DNA from: QANA01 sp963665505
GTDB lineage: Bacteria; Bacillota; Clostridia; Christensenellales; Christensenellaceae
Direction of reading: 5' to 3'
Assembly: GCA_963665505.1 (NCBI GenBank)
Contig: OY762275.1
Span: forward strand, 1,773,202-1,837,201
DNA length: 64,000 nucleotides
The first letter of the stretch is position 1. Every line of letters begins with the position of its first letter. The notes beneath the pieces are model-generated. The model saw nothing but the letters and a program-made list of their open reading frames with translations. It made no database searches and was not told where the DNA came from. Shown here piece after piece: positions 14,760 to 24,567 of this stretch. The translations under genes were made by a program, and so were the position numbers.

Positions 14760-15854
14760 TCAGTTCTTTTCCAAAATATCGGCTATCCGCTTGCAGGCGA
14801 ATCCGTCTCCGTAGGGATTGCTGGCTTTGCTCATTTTTTCATATGCTTTTTTGTCCTTCAGCAGCTCCTTAAAATTATCATAGATAACCTGCTCGTGCGT
14901 CCCCACCAGGCGTAGTGTTCCGGCCGCAATGCCCTCCGGGCGTTCGGTAGTGTCGCGCATGACCAAAACGGGCTTGCCCAGCGAAGGAGCCTCTTCCTGG
15001 ATCCCCCCGCTATCGGTCAAAATCAGGTAGCACCTGGCAAGGAAATTATGGAAATCCAACACATCCAGCGGTTCGATGATATGGATACGGCCGCAGCCTC
15101 CCAGTTCCTGCTGCGCCGCTTCCCGTACGGCCGGATTCATATGGATAGGATAAATTGCTTTTATATCCGGATATTCCTCTATGATCCTGCGTATCGCGCG
15201 GAACATGTGATGCATCGGCTCTCCCAAATTCTCGCGCCGGTGCGCCGTGATCAGGATCAGGCGACTGTCCACCGCCCATTGCAGTTCTGGATGAGAATAA
15301 TCCGGCTTCACGGTGGTCTTTAGCGCATCGATCGCCGTATTCCCCGTCACATAGATATCTGCAACCTTCTTTCCTTCTTTGACCAGGTTATTTTTTGAAA
15401 GCTCCGTGGGGGCAAAATTGTATTGTGAGATGATGCCAACTGCCTGTCGGTTAAACTCTTCCGGATACGGAGAATATATATCGTAAGTGCGCAGACCGGC
15501 TTCCACATGGCCTACAGGAATCTGCAAATAAAAGCAGGCAAGTGCGGTCACAAACGTAGTAGATGTATCTCCGTGAACCAACACGACATCCGGCTTTCCC
15601 TTTTCCAAGACCGCTTTTATCCTGTTCAGTATGTTGACTGTGATATCAAACAACGTCTGCTTGTCCATCATGATCGAGAGATCATACTCCGGCACGACAT
15701 GGAAAGCATCCAGCACCTGATCCAACATCTCTCTGTGCTGGCCGGTCACACAAACGACCGTACGAATGTTTTTACGCGTTTTCAGTTCGTTTACCAGGGG
15801 GCACATTTTGATGGCCTCTGGCCGGGTGCCAAACACCAGCATTACCGTTTTCAT
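14760..15854 (-). CDS. wecB: UDP-N-acetylglucosamine 2-epimerase (non-hydrolysing)
   Basis: A 364-residue enzyme interconverting UDP-GlcNAc and UDP-ManNAc, with the GT-B fold of the WecB/MnaA family. Visible are MLVFGTRPEAIKMCPLV at the start, LVHGDTSTTFVTALA, VGHVEAGLRT, TAHRRENLGEPM and the C-terminal LTDSGGIQEEAPSLGKPVLV. It begins with a strong AAGGAGG site. Followed by ugd, it may provide ManNAc or ManNAcA units for the surface polysaccharide; alternatively it serves a teichoic-acid type linkage unit. Confidence 0.95.
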   Translation of the reverse strand: MKTVMLVFGTRPEAIKMCPLVNELKTRKNIRTVVCVTGQHREMLDQVLDAFHVVPEYDLSIMMDKQTLFDITVNILNRIKAVLEKGKPDVVLVHGDTSTTFVTALACFYLQIPVGHVEAGLRTYDIYSPYPEEFNRQAVGIISQYNFAPTELSKNNLVKEGKKVADIYVTGNTAIDALKTTVKPDYSHPELQWAVDSRLILITAHRRENLGEPMHHMFRAIRRIIEEYPDIKAIYPIHMNPAVREAAQQELGGCGRIHIIEPLDVLDFHNFLARCYLILTDSGGIQEEAPSLGKPVLVMRDTTERPEGIAAGTLRLVGTHEQVIYDNFKELLKDKKAYEKMSKASNPYGDGFACKRIADILEKN

Positions 15855-15978
15855 ATTCCCCCTCCTTATTGCGATGATATCCTATCTATCCATATAGCAT
15901 TCCGTTATATTGGTGGCTTTTTTATTCTATCATATATATCGGCCATCGCCTACCGTTGCAGGCAAACAGCTGTATGCT

Positions 15979-17199
15979 TCACTTCTGTTTGGTTCTTGTT
16001 CCCCCTGTAACCAGATGTTTGACTTTCCGCATAAAGCGGTACAGCGTATTTGGCATCCCCATCTTTATACTCGATTTTAAAGACGCCACTTTGTTCGCGT
16101 GCCTGAATCTCTCAGCCACAGCAGAGATCCCGGCTTTTTTCCATTGTTCATAAACGGTATAGTCTTTTGATTCCTCTTCAGCAGGCCTCGCCAGTTGTGG
16201 GTTTTCTCTGGCGGCATCTGCAAAAGTGGATGCGACCAGCTGCAAAGACGCGGATACCTTATTCAGATGCCGCATGCCTTTATCGGAATTGGCGATAACG
16301 ACAGAGACCCCGTTATCTTTACAGATCTCCGGGATCACTTTTTCCACGCCCCAGTAATCGCCGATCGTGATATCTCCTGTTCTGGCTGCATTTGCATATT
16401 TGCAAGTGTAACAGGATGTACGATAATTTCTTGCATACATAAAATAATGGTAATAAAAATCGTTTTGCGGTGTTATCCTGTGTTTTCTTCTGAATATCCC
16501 CCGCAATACCGTATAGGTCCCGTTGCATCCTGCGATTTTTTCCTTGTCCCGAAACGAATACTGGACCAGCTTCCCTTTTTTACGTTCCAGATATTTTAAA
16601 TAGGCGGCAAAAAAACCGGGGCTGGGTACTCCATGACAAATGATCTCCACCGTCAGCAAGTTATCATATTCTTTTCCTAAAGCCCCATATAGACCGGCAA
16701 TCTGACAGGGAGTCCCGGAAAAAAGGACTTTTTTCCCTTCCAACAGGTATTTTTTGATATCTGCCAAAGTATCGCCTATTTCACTCTGCACATATTTGGA
16801 ACCGAACATCTTTTTTAACTCTGCCTTCGTGCGGGCAACGGCGTGTACCGCCTTGAATTTTTCATCGAAAATACACCCGCAAACTACGCCTCCCTCCGCA
16901 AGAATGCCATTGGCCAAAGTGCCGAAAACACCGCCGGAAGAAGAGGCCATCAGTAAATCCTTATCCTTGGAAATCGCCGCAAACACCTTTTTTGCGGTTG
17001 CAACGACAGGCTTGTCAATCGGACACGCACGCAAACAGGCGCCACAGCCTATGCATTTGCTGCGGTCTATGACGGGATATAAAAAACCATACTGCATGCT
17101 TTTCATTTCTATCGCCTTTTGCGGGCAAACAGTATAGCACGCGGCGCACCCTGTGCAATGCGCATAATCGAAGTGTATTTTGCTCGCTTGTTCAGTCAT
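15979..17199 (-). CDS. Coenzyme F420 hydrogenase/dehydrogenase beta-subunit-like protein with 2x[4Fe-4S] domain
   Basis: A 406-residue protein with an N-terminal double ferredoxin domain (CTGCAACYTVCP and CIGCGACLRACP, residues ~15-60) and a FrhB/FdhB-type C-terminal domain. The latter includes SGTPCQIAGLYGAL, EIICHGVPSPGFF and a four-cysteine segment around SCYTCKYANAARTGDITIGD. In polysaccharide clusters this family regularly sits beside polysaccharide pyruvyl transferases. Its reaction there is not established; a flavin/Fe-S reductive modification of a sugar or lipid intermediate is the usual guess. It follows the pyruvyl transferase gene by 17 nt. Confidence 0.85.
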   Translation of the reverse strand: MTEQASKIHFDYAHCTGCAACYTVCPQKAIEMKSMQYGFLYPVIDRSKCIGCGACLRACPIDKPVVATAKKVFAAISKDKDLLMASSSGGVFGTLANGILAEGGVVCGCIFDEKFKAVHAVARTKAELKKMFGSKYVQSEIGDTLADIKKYLLEGKKVLFSGTPCQIAGLYGALGKEYDNLLTVEIICHGVPSPGFFAAYLKYLERKKGKLVQYSFRDKEKIAGCNGTYTVLRGIFRRKHRITPQNDFYYHYFMYARNYRTSCYTCKYANAARTGDITIGDYWGVEKVIPEICKDNGVSVVIANSDKGMRHLNKVSASLQLVASTFADAARENPQLARPAEEESKDYTVYEQWKKAGISAVAERFRHANKVASLKSSIKMGMPNTLYRFMRKVKHLVTGGTRTKQK

Positions 17200-17216
17200 A
17201 CAAAATCTCCCTGCTT

Positions 17217-18308
17217 TTAAAGACGAAACCGGAGAAAATCCCGGGACGCGCGCAGTTTATTCTCCAATAGTTTGTTTACCCGTTCGAAATCCACCGGGGC
17301 CAACACCTGCGGATCCGCCACCGATTCGGCACTGATTTTTATCTGCCGCTGTTTCAGGCCGCACAAATCCAGTATGCTCTCCAGACGAGTGTTGTATTTC
17401 CCCCTATACCCTGCTATCACCGGCGTGTTCATCCGGATAGAAAACGCAACCCCATGAAAAGAATTGGTAACGACCAATTCCGCATCGCGAATAAGGGCGA
17501 CAAAATCCTGCGGGGTCTGGTAGGAAAGATCAAAATCGATATATTTGTATTTTCTTTTAGAAAACGCGATATGTGCGACTTTGTACCCGTACCGTCCGGC
17601 CAGCTGGTGCGCATATTGTGCAAAGTTCTGGTCTTCCCCATCCAGGGAAAACACTAAAATGTATTTTTCCTTTATCCTGCGTTTCCCGCAGAATGTGCTC
17701 CACATCTCCCGGTCCAGCAGGAATATGGGGTCCATTGCCAGCTGCCCATAGACTCCGCATTCCTTCAGCACAGATAAGCCGCTGCTCTCCCGTACGGATA
17801 TCCCTTTAAAATCATGCAGGAATGTTTTTGCTTCCGCAATTTCATTTTCCGATAATTCCGCTTTCCCAAAACTCGCCGCGTAGGCATATTTCTCTTTTTT
17901 GCCCTTAACAAAAGAAAGATAATATTCTTTCTGATACACACCGTTATATTCCTTATTCCAGACCTGATCACTGCCGGTGATATACAGATCAAAATCATTG
18001 CAGTATTTTACGAGCTGATCGTAAGATGTGAATGTATGCGTTTTAGGGATATACTTTCTGATAAAGGCGTCAAATACATTACAGAATCTGATCCTTTGCG
18101 GGAGGTATGCCAACGTTGCCGCAAGCATTATCGGGAACGGCTTGCTTTGTGCAATACAGTATTTCTTTTTGAGCGTGTATCTTTTGGGGATATAATCGAT
18201 CAGCTTGACTATATGCCCGGCATTCGCAAGATACCTGTTCAACGCATATGCCTGCAGGACAGAACCATAGTTCTGCCCAAAATGTATTGTTATGATACCG
18301 ATCTTCAT
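17217..18308 (-). CDS. Polysaccharide pyruvyl transferase family protein
   Basis: A 363-residue member of the polysaccharide pyruvyl transferase family (CsaB/WcaK-like, GT-B-like fold), which adds ketal-linked pyruvate from PEP to sugars. It opens MKIGIITIHFGQNYGSVLQAY, a characteristic start. It has DLYITGSDQVWNKEYN in the middle and VTNSFHGVAFSIRMNTPVI near the C-terminus, both signature segments. Pyruvylation would add negative charge to the surface polymer. It has an AAGGAG ribosome binding site and is followed by the F420-beta-like gene, a common pairing. Confidence 0.9.
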   Translation of the reverse strand: MKIGIITIHFGQNYGSVLQAYALNRYLANAGHIVKLIDYIPKRYTLKKKYCIAQSKPFPIMLAATLAYLPQRIRFCNVFDAFIRKYIPKTHTFTSYDQLVKYCNDFDLYITGSDQVWNKEYNGVYQKEYYLSFVKGKKEKYAYAASFGKAELSENEIAEAKTFLHDFKGISVRESSGLSVLKECGVYGQLAMDPIFLLDREMWSTFCGKRRIKEKYILVFSLDGEDQNFAQYAHQLAGRYGYKVAHIAFSKRKYKYIDFDLSYQTPQDFVALIRDAELVVTNSFHGVAFSIRMNTPVIAGYRGKYNTRLESILDLCGLKQRQIKISAESVADPQVLAPVDFERVNKLLENKLRASRDFLRFRL

Positions 18309-18318
18309 CTGTTTCTCC

Positions 18319-19722
18319 TTAAGGGCGGGATACGGTTTTGCGCTTCACTAAAAAACGATACACCGCTATCAACACAATGCCCGTGGAAATGATCAGCCAG
18401 CCGATAGCAACGAACGTATTGTTCAAATAGAAAAGTGCCGTACTGATTGCCAACAGTATGATCACGAGCAATAGATATCTATAATCGATATGGAACCGTA
18501 TATACTTCCCAAGCGCAATGATACGAATGAGTACATTTACCAAATATCCTGCAAACATGCCATAGGAAGCCCCTATGATTCCAAATCGTTTTACACAGAG
18601 AAGCGCTATGCCGACACATACGATACAGCCGGCGAGTGTGGAAGCAAAAAGCATTTTCGTCTTTTTTATCGAGTAAAAGATATTGCCGATAAAAGAAGCG
18701 TACGCATGGACCGCAGACACAATCAGGGTGATCGGCACAATGCTCCGTGCGGCACTGTAAGATGTATAGACCAGATAGGGAAAAGTGAGTTCGATTGCCG
18801 GGATCAATGCGGCAGTCGCAAGTCCTATGATGACCATATACATTGTGGAAGCCGACGTATAGAACGCGGTATCATGCTTTACCTTATTCTCATGCTCAAA
18901 AGACACGCTCTGCCATGCGTATGTGAAACAGGTAACGACAAATACGATCAATGTCGAAAATTTGCTGCCTATCGCAAAAAGTCCGTTTGCATCATTTCCA
19001 AGAATATATTGGATCACCAATTTACCTGAGGAATTCAATATCCAATAACTCATCGCATTGACGCCAAGGGGCAGCGTGAACAAAAGCATCTGACGCATCA
19101 TCTTCTTGTCGGCCTGTTTTAGGCGTATATCCCGGATACAGTGTGTTCTCCATTCGATGTACACACACTGGCATAAACCGCCGAGTATATACGCGATGAA
19201 TAAGGAAGAATAATCCAGCCCCCCAAAAACGATCATGACCGTATTGCTGGCAGCCGTCACCAGCGTTGCGATCACCCCGGATATTGCGAAGTCCGCATCC
19301 CTTTTCATCCCGCGTGCCATAAAAGACATATGTTGTATCAATGCGCACATGTACGTGTAAACAACGATCCAAAGAAAATATTGTATGTTGCTGCATAACC
19401 CCAGGGCAATGGCACCCATAACAAATGCAAGGCTGGAAATAAGAAAGATCGTCATAGCGCTGGCGCTTACTTTGTTTTGTTCTTCTTTGGTTTTGGCTTC
19501 ATACATAAAGCGCAGCAGCGTAGACCATATTTCAAAAAACAAAAAATAGATGACTATATTGGAATAGGTGCAGGCAACATCATAGATGCCATACTCGGCT
19601 GTCGGTATATATTTTGTATATAACGGAAGGAAAATAATGCCTATCAGTTTTGAAAGCACGCTGCCCACTAAAAACAGGGCCGACGATTTTACGAATTTGC
19701 CGATCTCTTTGTTCATTTTCAT
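18319..19722 (-). CDS. Polysaccharide flippase (Wzx/MATE-like)
   Basis: A ~467-residue integral membrane protein with about 12-14 hydrophobic segments, of the MOP/polysaccharide biosynthesis (RfbX) exporter family. It flips undecaprenyl-linked repeat units across the membrane. Characteristic are SALFLVGSVLSKLIGIIFLPLYTK at the start (first membrane helix) and a YGIYDVACTYSNIV segment. The ATG at 19722 overlaps the stop of the upstream glycosyltransferase (ATGA) and is preferred over an in-frame ATG at 19767 inside that gene. With the Wzy-like polymerase two genes upstream it implies Wzx/Wzy-dependent assembly. Confidence 0.88.
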   Translation of the reverse strand: MKMNKEIGKFVKSSALFLVGSVLSKLIGIIFLPLYTKYIPTAEYGIYDVACTYSNIVIYFLFFEIWSTLLRFMYEAKTKEEQNKVSASAMTIFLISSLAFVMGAIALGLCSNIQYFLWIVVYTYMCALIQHMSFMARGMKRDADFAISGVIATLVTAASNTVMIVFGGLDYSSLFIAYILGGLCQCVYIEWRTHCIRDIRLKQADKKMMRQMLLFTLPLGVNAMSYWILNSSGKLVIQYILGNDANGLFAIGSKFSTLIVFVVTCFTYAWQSVSFEHENKVKHDTAFYTSASTMYMVIIGLATAALIPAIELTFPYLVYTSYSAARSIVPITLIVSAVHAYASFIGNIFYSIKKTKMLFASTLAGCIVCVGIALLCVKRFGIIGASYGMFAGYLVNVLIRIIALGKYIRFHIDYRYLLLVIILLAISTALFYLNNTFVAIGWLIISTGIVLIAVYRFLVKRKTVSRP

Positions 19723-20807
19723 ACTGTGCTCACCAAATCCGCCAATATTTTTCTTTCTTTTTGCCATGTGTTTTCCCGATTGAATTTTTCCATGGCGCTT
19801 CGCATAGACCCTATATCGGCGGAACGTATCGTTTCATATAGATTTTCTCCGCAGGCCCCAATACCGGTATCCGTCAAAAGTTTCTTCAGCGTCGGATTCT
19901 CATTTCCAAACATCGGCAGTCCTACGCTTGCATACTCAAATACCTTATTGGGGGCGCAAAGAATGTTATTTGGTTTATCGCATTCATAATATAGCAATCC
20001 GATATCCCCATAACAAAGCACACTTGCGAGCTGTGCATACGGTACGCGGCCCAGGAACAATATGTTATCCGCCTGTTGCTCCTGTGCCATATCTTTCAAG
20101 GATTCCAGAAGGCTTCCGTCCCCCACCAAAATCAAAGACAACGCATCGGAATGGGCAAGTACTTCCCGCAATACCTTTTCCAGCCCGCGGCCTTTTATGA
20201 TTACGCCCGCATAAACAAGGCATGTTTTTTCAGAATTACGGGTTATAAATTCATTCACTTTGCACAGTATCGCATCGTTCGCTTTTTCCTGCCGGGGCAG
20301 ACTGGAGATATTGCGGATCGCGCGCGGCTTTTCTTTCAGTCTGAAATGGGCAGCCATCGCCTGTGCCCGCTCTTCATTGGCACATGTTACGGCATCCGCT
20401 TTTCGAATGATCCGCTTTTCCAACAGATAAAAAAACCAATTCCGTAAACCGAACTTTTTCCGCTTCTCAGGAATATAGTATTCATACGCGTCATACAATA
20501 CTTTTTTTACCCTGTTCCGTATCAAAAGACAGGGAAACGCCGCATAAAAATTCAGGCCATAGACGATAGCCGGTTTCTCCCGTCGTATATATTTTTTGCA
20601 CTGAAAAACAAAATCAAAATATCTGGAATAAGCTTTTCTTTTATCAGACGGCATTGTGATAACCGTCAAATTCTGTTGATCGGCGTTATATGATCCGTCA
20701 GAAGTCAACACGGTCGTATCAAAATATTCTGCCAGTATATCAGCCAATCTTTGCCCTCTGACATCGCAGTCAAAGCGCTCATAGGCAATGACAATACATT
20801 TTTTCAT
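19719..20807 (-). CDS. Glycosyltransferase (GT4-like, GT-B fold)
   Basis: A 362-residue GT-B glycosyltransferase with the C-terminal donor-binding region of GT4/GT1 enzymes: CLVYAGVIIKGRGLEKVL, LILVGDGSLLESL, then VFEYASVGLPMFGNENPTL carrying the E-x7-E-like element. The N-terminus (CIVIAYERFDCDVRGQRLAD) suits the acceptor domain. Presumably adds one sugar to the lipid-linked repeat unit on the cytoplasmic face. Linkage and donor cannot be read from sequence. It overlaps the Wzy gene upstream by 4 nt. Confidence 0.88.
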   Translation of the reverse strand: MKKCIVIAYERFDCDVRGQRLADILAEYFDTTVLTSDGSYNADQQNLTVITMPSDKRKAYSRYFDFVFQCKKYIRREKPAIVYGLNFYAAFPCLLIRNRVKKVLYDAYEYYIPEKRKKFGLRNWFFYLLEKRIIRKADAVTCANEERAQAMAAHFRLKEKPRAIRNISSLPRQEKANDAILCKVNEFITRNSEKTCLVYAGVIIKGRGLEKVLREVLAHSDALSLILVGDGSLLESLKDMAQEQQADNILFLGRVPYAQLASVLCYGDIGLLYYECDKPNNILCAPNKVFEYASVGLPMFGNENPTLKKLLTDTGIGACGENLYETIRSADIGSMRSAMEKFNRENTWQKERKILADLVSTV

Positions 20808-22130
20808 TGCATTTCTCCGATACTGGACATCGACTTGGGCCTCGATTTCGCAATGATTTTATTAAACAAAATCCAAACAAGGATCATAACAGTCTCATTG
20901 ATCAGGGTGCTGACATAAGAAGAAGAACCGCCGCGGCCTAACGTCAGCAATATGATGATCTGGTATACAGTCAACACGGACAGGGATTTTACTTTATCGA
21001 AATACCGGAAGTACAACCCGATCAGAGTCCCCATAATGATTGCATGCACCCAGAAAAAATCCATTCCGAATACAATAAACGATTCTCCCAGAATGGAAGG
21101 CAGCGTCACCGAATATCCGCTGTTGCCATAAGTTAAACCCGTAAGTGCCGTCGTAAAAAAAATATTGACGGCTACCGATGGTTTCCCCGGCCAAAATACC
21201 GAAGGGATCGGTGTGCAGAGTATCCATAAAATAAATTGGATCCCGCTGATGGAAGAGGCCAGATTCGTTTCGATATAAGAATAATAGGTGGGGTAATATG
21301 TTTCGGACGTAAATAGATCTATAAAGGAGTCGCCATATGTCCTGTCCTGGATAGAACTGCCGGAACGGATATCCACAAAACCAATCAGCAATGGAACGGA
21401 TATTATTCCCAGAATGATCAATATCCTGATGTATTTTTTCAGATTTTTTTTGATGCCGTCTTTTGTCATCATGAAACAGGTCATAAACATGAATAAAATA
21501 TGCACCATGATTTCATACCGACTCAGATAGTTTACCAGCAAATAGTCGAAATAAGCCCACATGAGAAGCAATAGTACCAGTCGCCGTTTCTTGTTTGCTT
21601 TGATCAGATTGTATAAATGCATAAGAAAGAACGGCATGGCCAGCAAATTTACCGTATCAAAAATACTTATAATGCTATTATTGGCCCGTGCATATCTCTT
21701 TGCTACGATGTTCGCATCACTTACGCCCGAAAAGTTCCATAAATCGCTTATGCGTACTGTCGGTATAAATAAGTTGACAAGAAGCGTAAGAAAGAATACC
21801 CATGTGGCGATCTTGTAAATATTGGGGTTCGCATTCAAGATCAGATCATCTACCGTATTCCCCGCGTTTTCCGGTATCGCTTCTTTTTTCCGCATAAAGA
21901 AACGGATCGTCCCGAGAAAAAGGAATAGATAGATCACATAATAAATAATATATTTATCATCTACCGTCGTTATGGCAATACCCAAGCCGGAATATATAAA
22001 AATAGAGGCAGTAGAAAACACAAGCACCAACTTCTGAACAACGGATAGGTGCTTTTTATAAAACAACGCCAGTATGCCAAAAGTTATCAGTGTGATTAGT
22101 AGTATCGTTGAAAATGAATAATCATACATG
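20804..22130 (-). CDS. O-antigen/capsule polymerase-like membrane protein (Wzy)
   Basis: A ~441-residue membrane protein with roughly 10-12 hydrophobic segments and a large extracytoplasmic loop in the second half (SGSSIQDRTYGDSFIDLFTS region). This is the usual shape of oligosaccharide repeat-unit polymerases, which vary too much for motif assignment. Context supports the call: it lies between glycosyltransferases and a Wzx flippase. The ATG at 22130 has GAGG 9 nt upstream; another ATG at 22138 sits on top of that site. It would polymerise repeat units at the outer membrane face. Confidence 0.82.
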
Positions 22131-22202
22131 TAAATCATCCTCGATCACGCCCGCATAACGAACGAGATTTTTTTAAAAAAGCTTTCTACGTAAAGATGTA
22201 TT

Positions 22203-23360
22203 TCAAGAATACCGGCCAATTATGTCGTGGAACATCTTTTTATGACCCGCCACAGCCGCGTCCTTTTTTTGTTTTTGTACATAATAGCGCAGCACATTGT
22301 CCGATAACAAGTTGAATTCCGCAGTATCCATGGCCGCAAGTTTTTCCAGTGCAGAAACAAATGCATCCACTTTATCTAAAGCGCAAACGTAACCGGCAGT
22401 CCCGTCCAAATCATCCCAGGGGGTCGTCCCTTTGCTCAGCACGACGGGGCACCCATTGGCAAGCGCTTCCGCAATGACATGCCCATAATTTTCATTCAGC
22501 GTCGGGAAGAGAAAACAATCGTATGCTGCAAACACCGCCCCCACTTCCGATGGATCCAATACCCTCTTATACGAAACGGTAATGTTTGCCGGCGCATGCT
22601 TTGCGATATCCAGACACGCATTCCAGTATTCCGTCGATTCCAACGGTCCGTACACATCAAAAACAGCCTCGCTATGCATTTTGCTTACAGCTTCCACGGC
22701 AAGTTTCAGATTTTTTACCATATGGATACGGGAAACAAACGCGATCCGCAGTTTCCCCGGTGTTTTTACATACCCGACTCTGGGCTTTCCCGGGGCAGCC
22801 GAGATATTTGCCACTAAAGATATCCTTTCGGCCGGCGCACCGATATACTTTTGCAATCCCGCATATTCGTCCGCACTTGTTGCATGGAACCATGCATTTT
22901 TATACAAACCCAATTTAGAAACCAAAAATAGGTAGGGTACTTTTTTATATGCCTTGATTGCGACCCGGTCTTTACTGACTTCCCCCCGCGGGGAAAACAA
23001 AACGGGAATATGCATTTGCTTCCCTAATTTTAGCGTACACAGCTTTATTTCGGGATGCAATATACCGGAAAACCAAATCAAGTCTGGCCGCACCTCCTCA
23101 AATAATGCCCGCAGCCTTTTTATACGAAAATTATATACGCCATCCGCAATATATTTGACCTTCGCCTTGCCGACCTGGTTCCAGCCATTTTGGATCCCCG
23201 GCAGTTTTTGCTTTTCATCCAGATCATGGTTTGCCGCAATTATATAAAAATCGAACTCGTCCGCACAAGCATCTATCGTATTCCGTATACTTGTTAGCGG
23301 CCCTCCGCATCTTTTCGCAGGTATATAAAAACCGTTGAAAATCAGAATTTTTCCCCTCAT
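22203..23360 (-). CDS. Glycosyltransferase (GT4 family)
   Basis: A ~385-residue GT-B enzyme. It starts MRGKILIFNGFYIPAKRCGG with the GG-containing N-terminal loop, and the C-terminal GT4 signature appears as AAYDCFLFPTLNENYGHVIA followed by EALANGCPVVLS (E-x7-E motif). KLRIAFVSRIHMVKNLKLAV is the conserved donor-domain start. The ATG at 23360 lies 1 nt after the stop of the upstream glycosyltransferase; the frame is open to 23468 but only by overlapping that gene. Role: one step in repeat-unit assembly. Confidence 0.88.
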   Translation of the reverse strand: MRGKILIFNGFYIPAKRCGGPLTSIRNTIDACADEFDFYIIAANHDLDEKQKLPGIQNGWNQVGKAKVKYIADGVYNFRIKRLRALFEEVRPDLIWFSGILHPEIKLCTLKLGKQMHIPVLFSPRGEVSKDRVAIKAYKKVPYLFLVSKLGLYKNAWFHATSADEYAGLQKYIGAPAERISLVANISAAPGKPRVGYVKTPGKLRIAFVSRIHMVKNLKLAVEAVSKMHSEAVFDVYGPLESTEYWNACLDIAKHAPANITVSYKRVLDPSEVGAVFAAYDCFLFPTLNENYGHVIAEALANGCPVVLSKGTTPWDDLDGTAGYVCALDKVDAFVSALEKLAAMDTAEFNLLSDNVLRYYVQKQKKDAAVAGHKKMFHDIIGRYS

Positions 23361-23361
23361 A

Positions 23362-24567
23362 TCATCGATTTTCCGATCCGGTAAGCCCGGAATCGTTTCC
23401 CTTTCCCAATGCATATAGTACTTGATAAAACTGTTTTTCGAAACACTCGACGGAGAACAGCTCATCAAAAGTTGTCAATGTGCGGGCCCTCATAGCATCG
23501 TAATCAGATTGTGTCATAGAGAGGATCTGCGCAACAACTGCATCTATCGTTTCCTTTGTCATGTTGAAACCGATTTCCCTCTGGCTGACAATTTGGGATA
23601 TATCTCCGCTGATATTATTTAGAAGAGGGATCCCAAACTGCAGATAATCGATCGATTTCATCGTCATGCCGACGCATACGGAGTTTTTCATTACATTAAA
23701 AGCAAAATGACATTGCCGCAAAATCCGGTACTTCTCGTCGTCTTCGAATATCGTGCCGTGATCTACTGTCCTGGCGCCCGCATCCCGTACGATTTGAAGC
23801 AGTAGAGCCTTTTGTTCACCGGCGCCGATCATGTGGAAATTCACTTTCCGGTATCTGCCCATGCTCTGAATAAATTGTCCGATGCTTTCTATATCGATGA
23901 TGTTGTTCACAGAGCCAAGATAACACACATTCAATTCATTTTCAGAAAACCGCGTCCCTTCCGTAAGCACCGCATATTTCGGTTTGCAAAAATAGATGGT
24001 CCGTATGCGAATATCCGGCTGCTTTTTTTGCAAAATATCACGGAAATAATTGCATTCCGTGATGACATAATCCATGTTTTGGATATAAGAATCCCGCAAC
24101 CTTTTCCAGATAGCAAACGGAAACTGAAGGTTTTTTTTCAGCCGGTCTCCCACAGGGATGGACTCCGGCCACATATCGCCTATTTCGCCAATCAGAAGCG
24201 CATCATGCCTCTTTCTATACTTGGAAAAGACTTTAAACAAGTAATTTGGCGGCGTACTGACATAAACGATATCCGGATCTATTTGAGAAACGTATTTCCC
24301 CGCTTTACGTGCGAACTGTATCAGAGAAAAAATCCGTTTTACCGACAAGTTTTTTTTGTACGGAGGCACATGTAGAAGGACAAGGTTCTCCCTCTTAGCC
24401 AAATACCTTGCTTTTGTACGATGGTCAAAATCGGCCGAGACAATCGTAGCATCATAACCGCAGTTTTTTAGCAACGCAACGATATATTTTGTCCTGATCG
24501 CATAGTTATAGCTGTCATTACACGAAATAATGATCGCTTTCTTCGTAGAGTTACCCTTTGTTTTCAT
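23362..24567 (-). CDS. Glycosyltransferase (GT4-like)
   Basis: A 401-residue GT-B type glycosyltransferase similar to WbuB/WcaI-like enzymes. The N-terminal domain has AIIISCNDSYNYAIRTKYIV and DPDIVYVSTPPNYLF. The donor half has ELNVCYLGSVNNIIDIESIG and a KSIDYLQFGIPLLNNISGDI segment corresponding to the E/Y-x7-G element. The sugar donor is unknown. The gene overlaps the ATP-grasp gene upstream by 17 nt, so the two are probably coupled. Confidence 0.85.
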   Translation of the reverse strand: MKTKGNSTKKAIIISCNDSYNYAIRTKYIVALLKNCGYDATIVSADFDHRTKARYLAKRENLVLLHVPPYKKNLSVKRIFSLIQFARKAGKYVSQIDPDIVYVSTPPNYLFKVFSKYRKRHDALLIGEIGDMWPESIPVGDRLKKNLQFPFAIWKRLRDSYIQNMDYVITECNYFRDILQKKQPDIRIRTIYFCKPKYAVLTEGTRFSENELNVCYLGSVNNIIDIESIGQFIQSMGRYRKVNFHMIGAGEQKALLLQIVRDAGARTVDHGTIFEDDEKYRILRQCHFAFNVMKNSVCVGMTMKSIDYLQFGIPLLNNISGDISQIVSQREIGFNMTKETIDAVVAQILSMTQSDYDAMRARTLTTFDELFSVECFEKQFYQVLYALGKGNDSGLTGSENR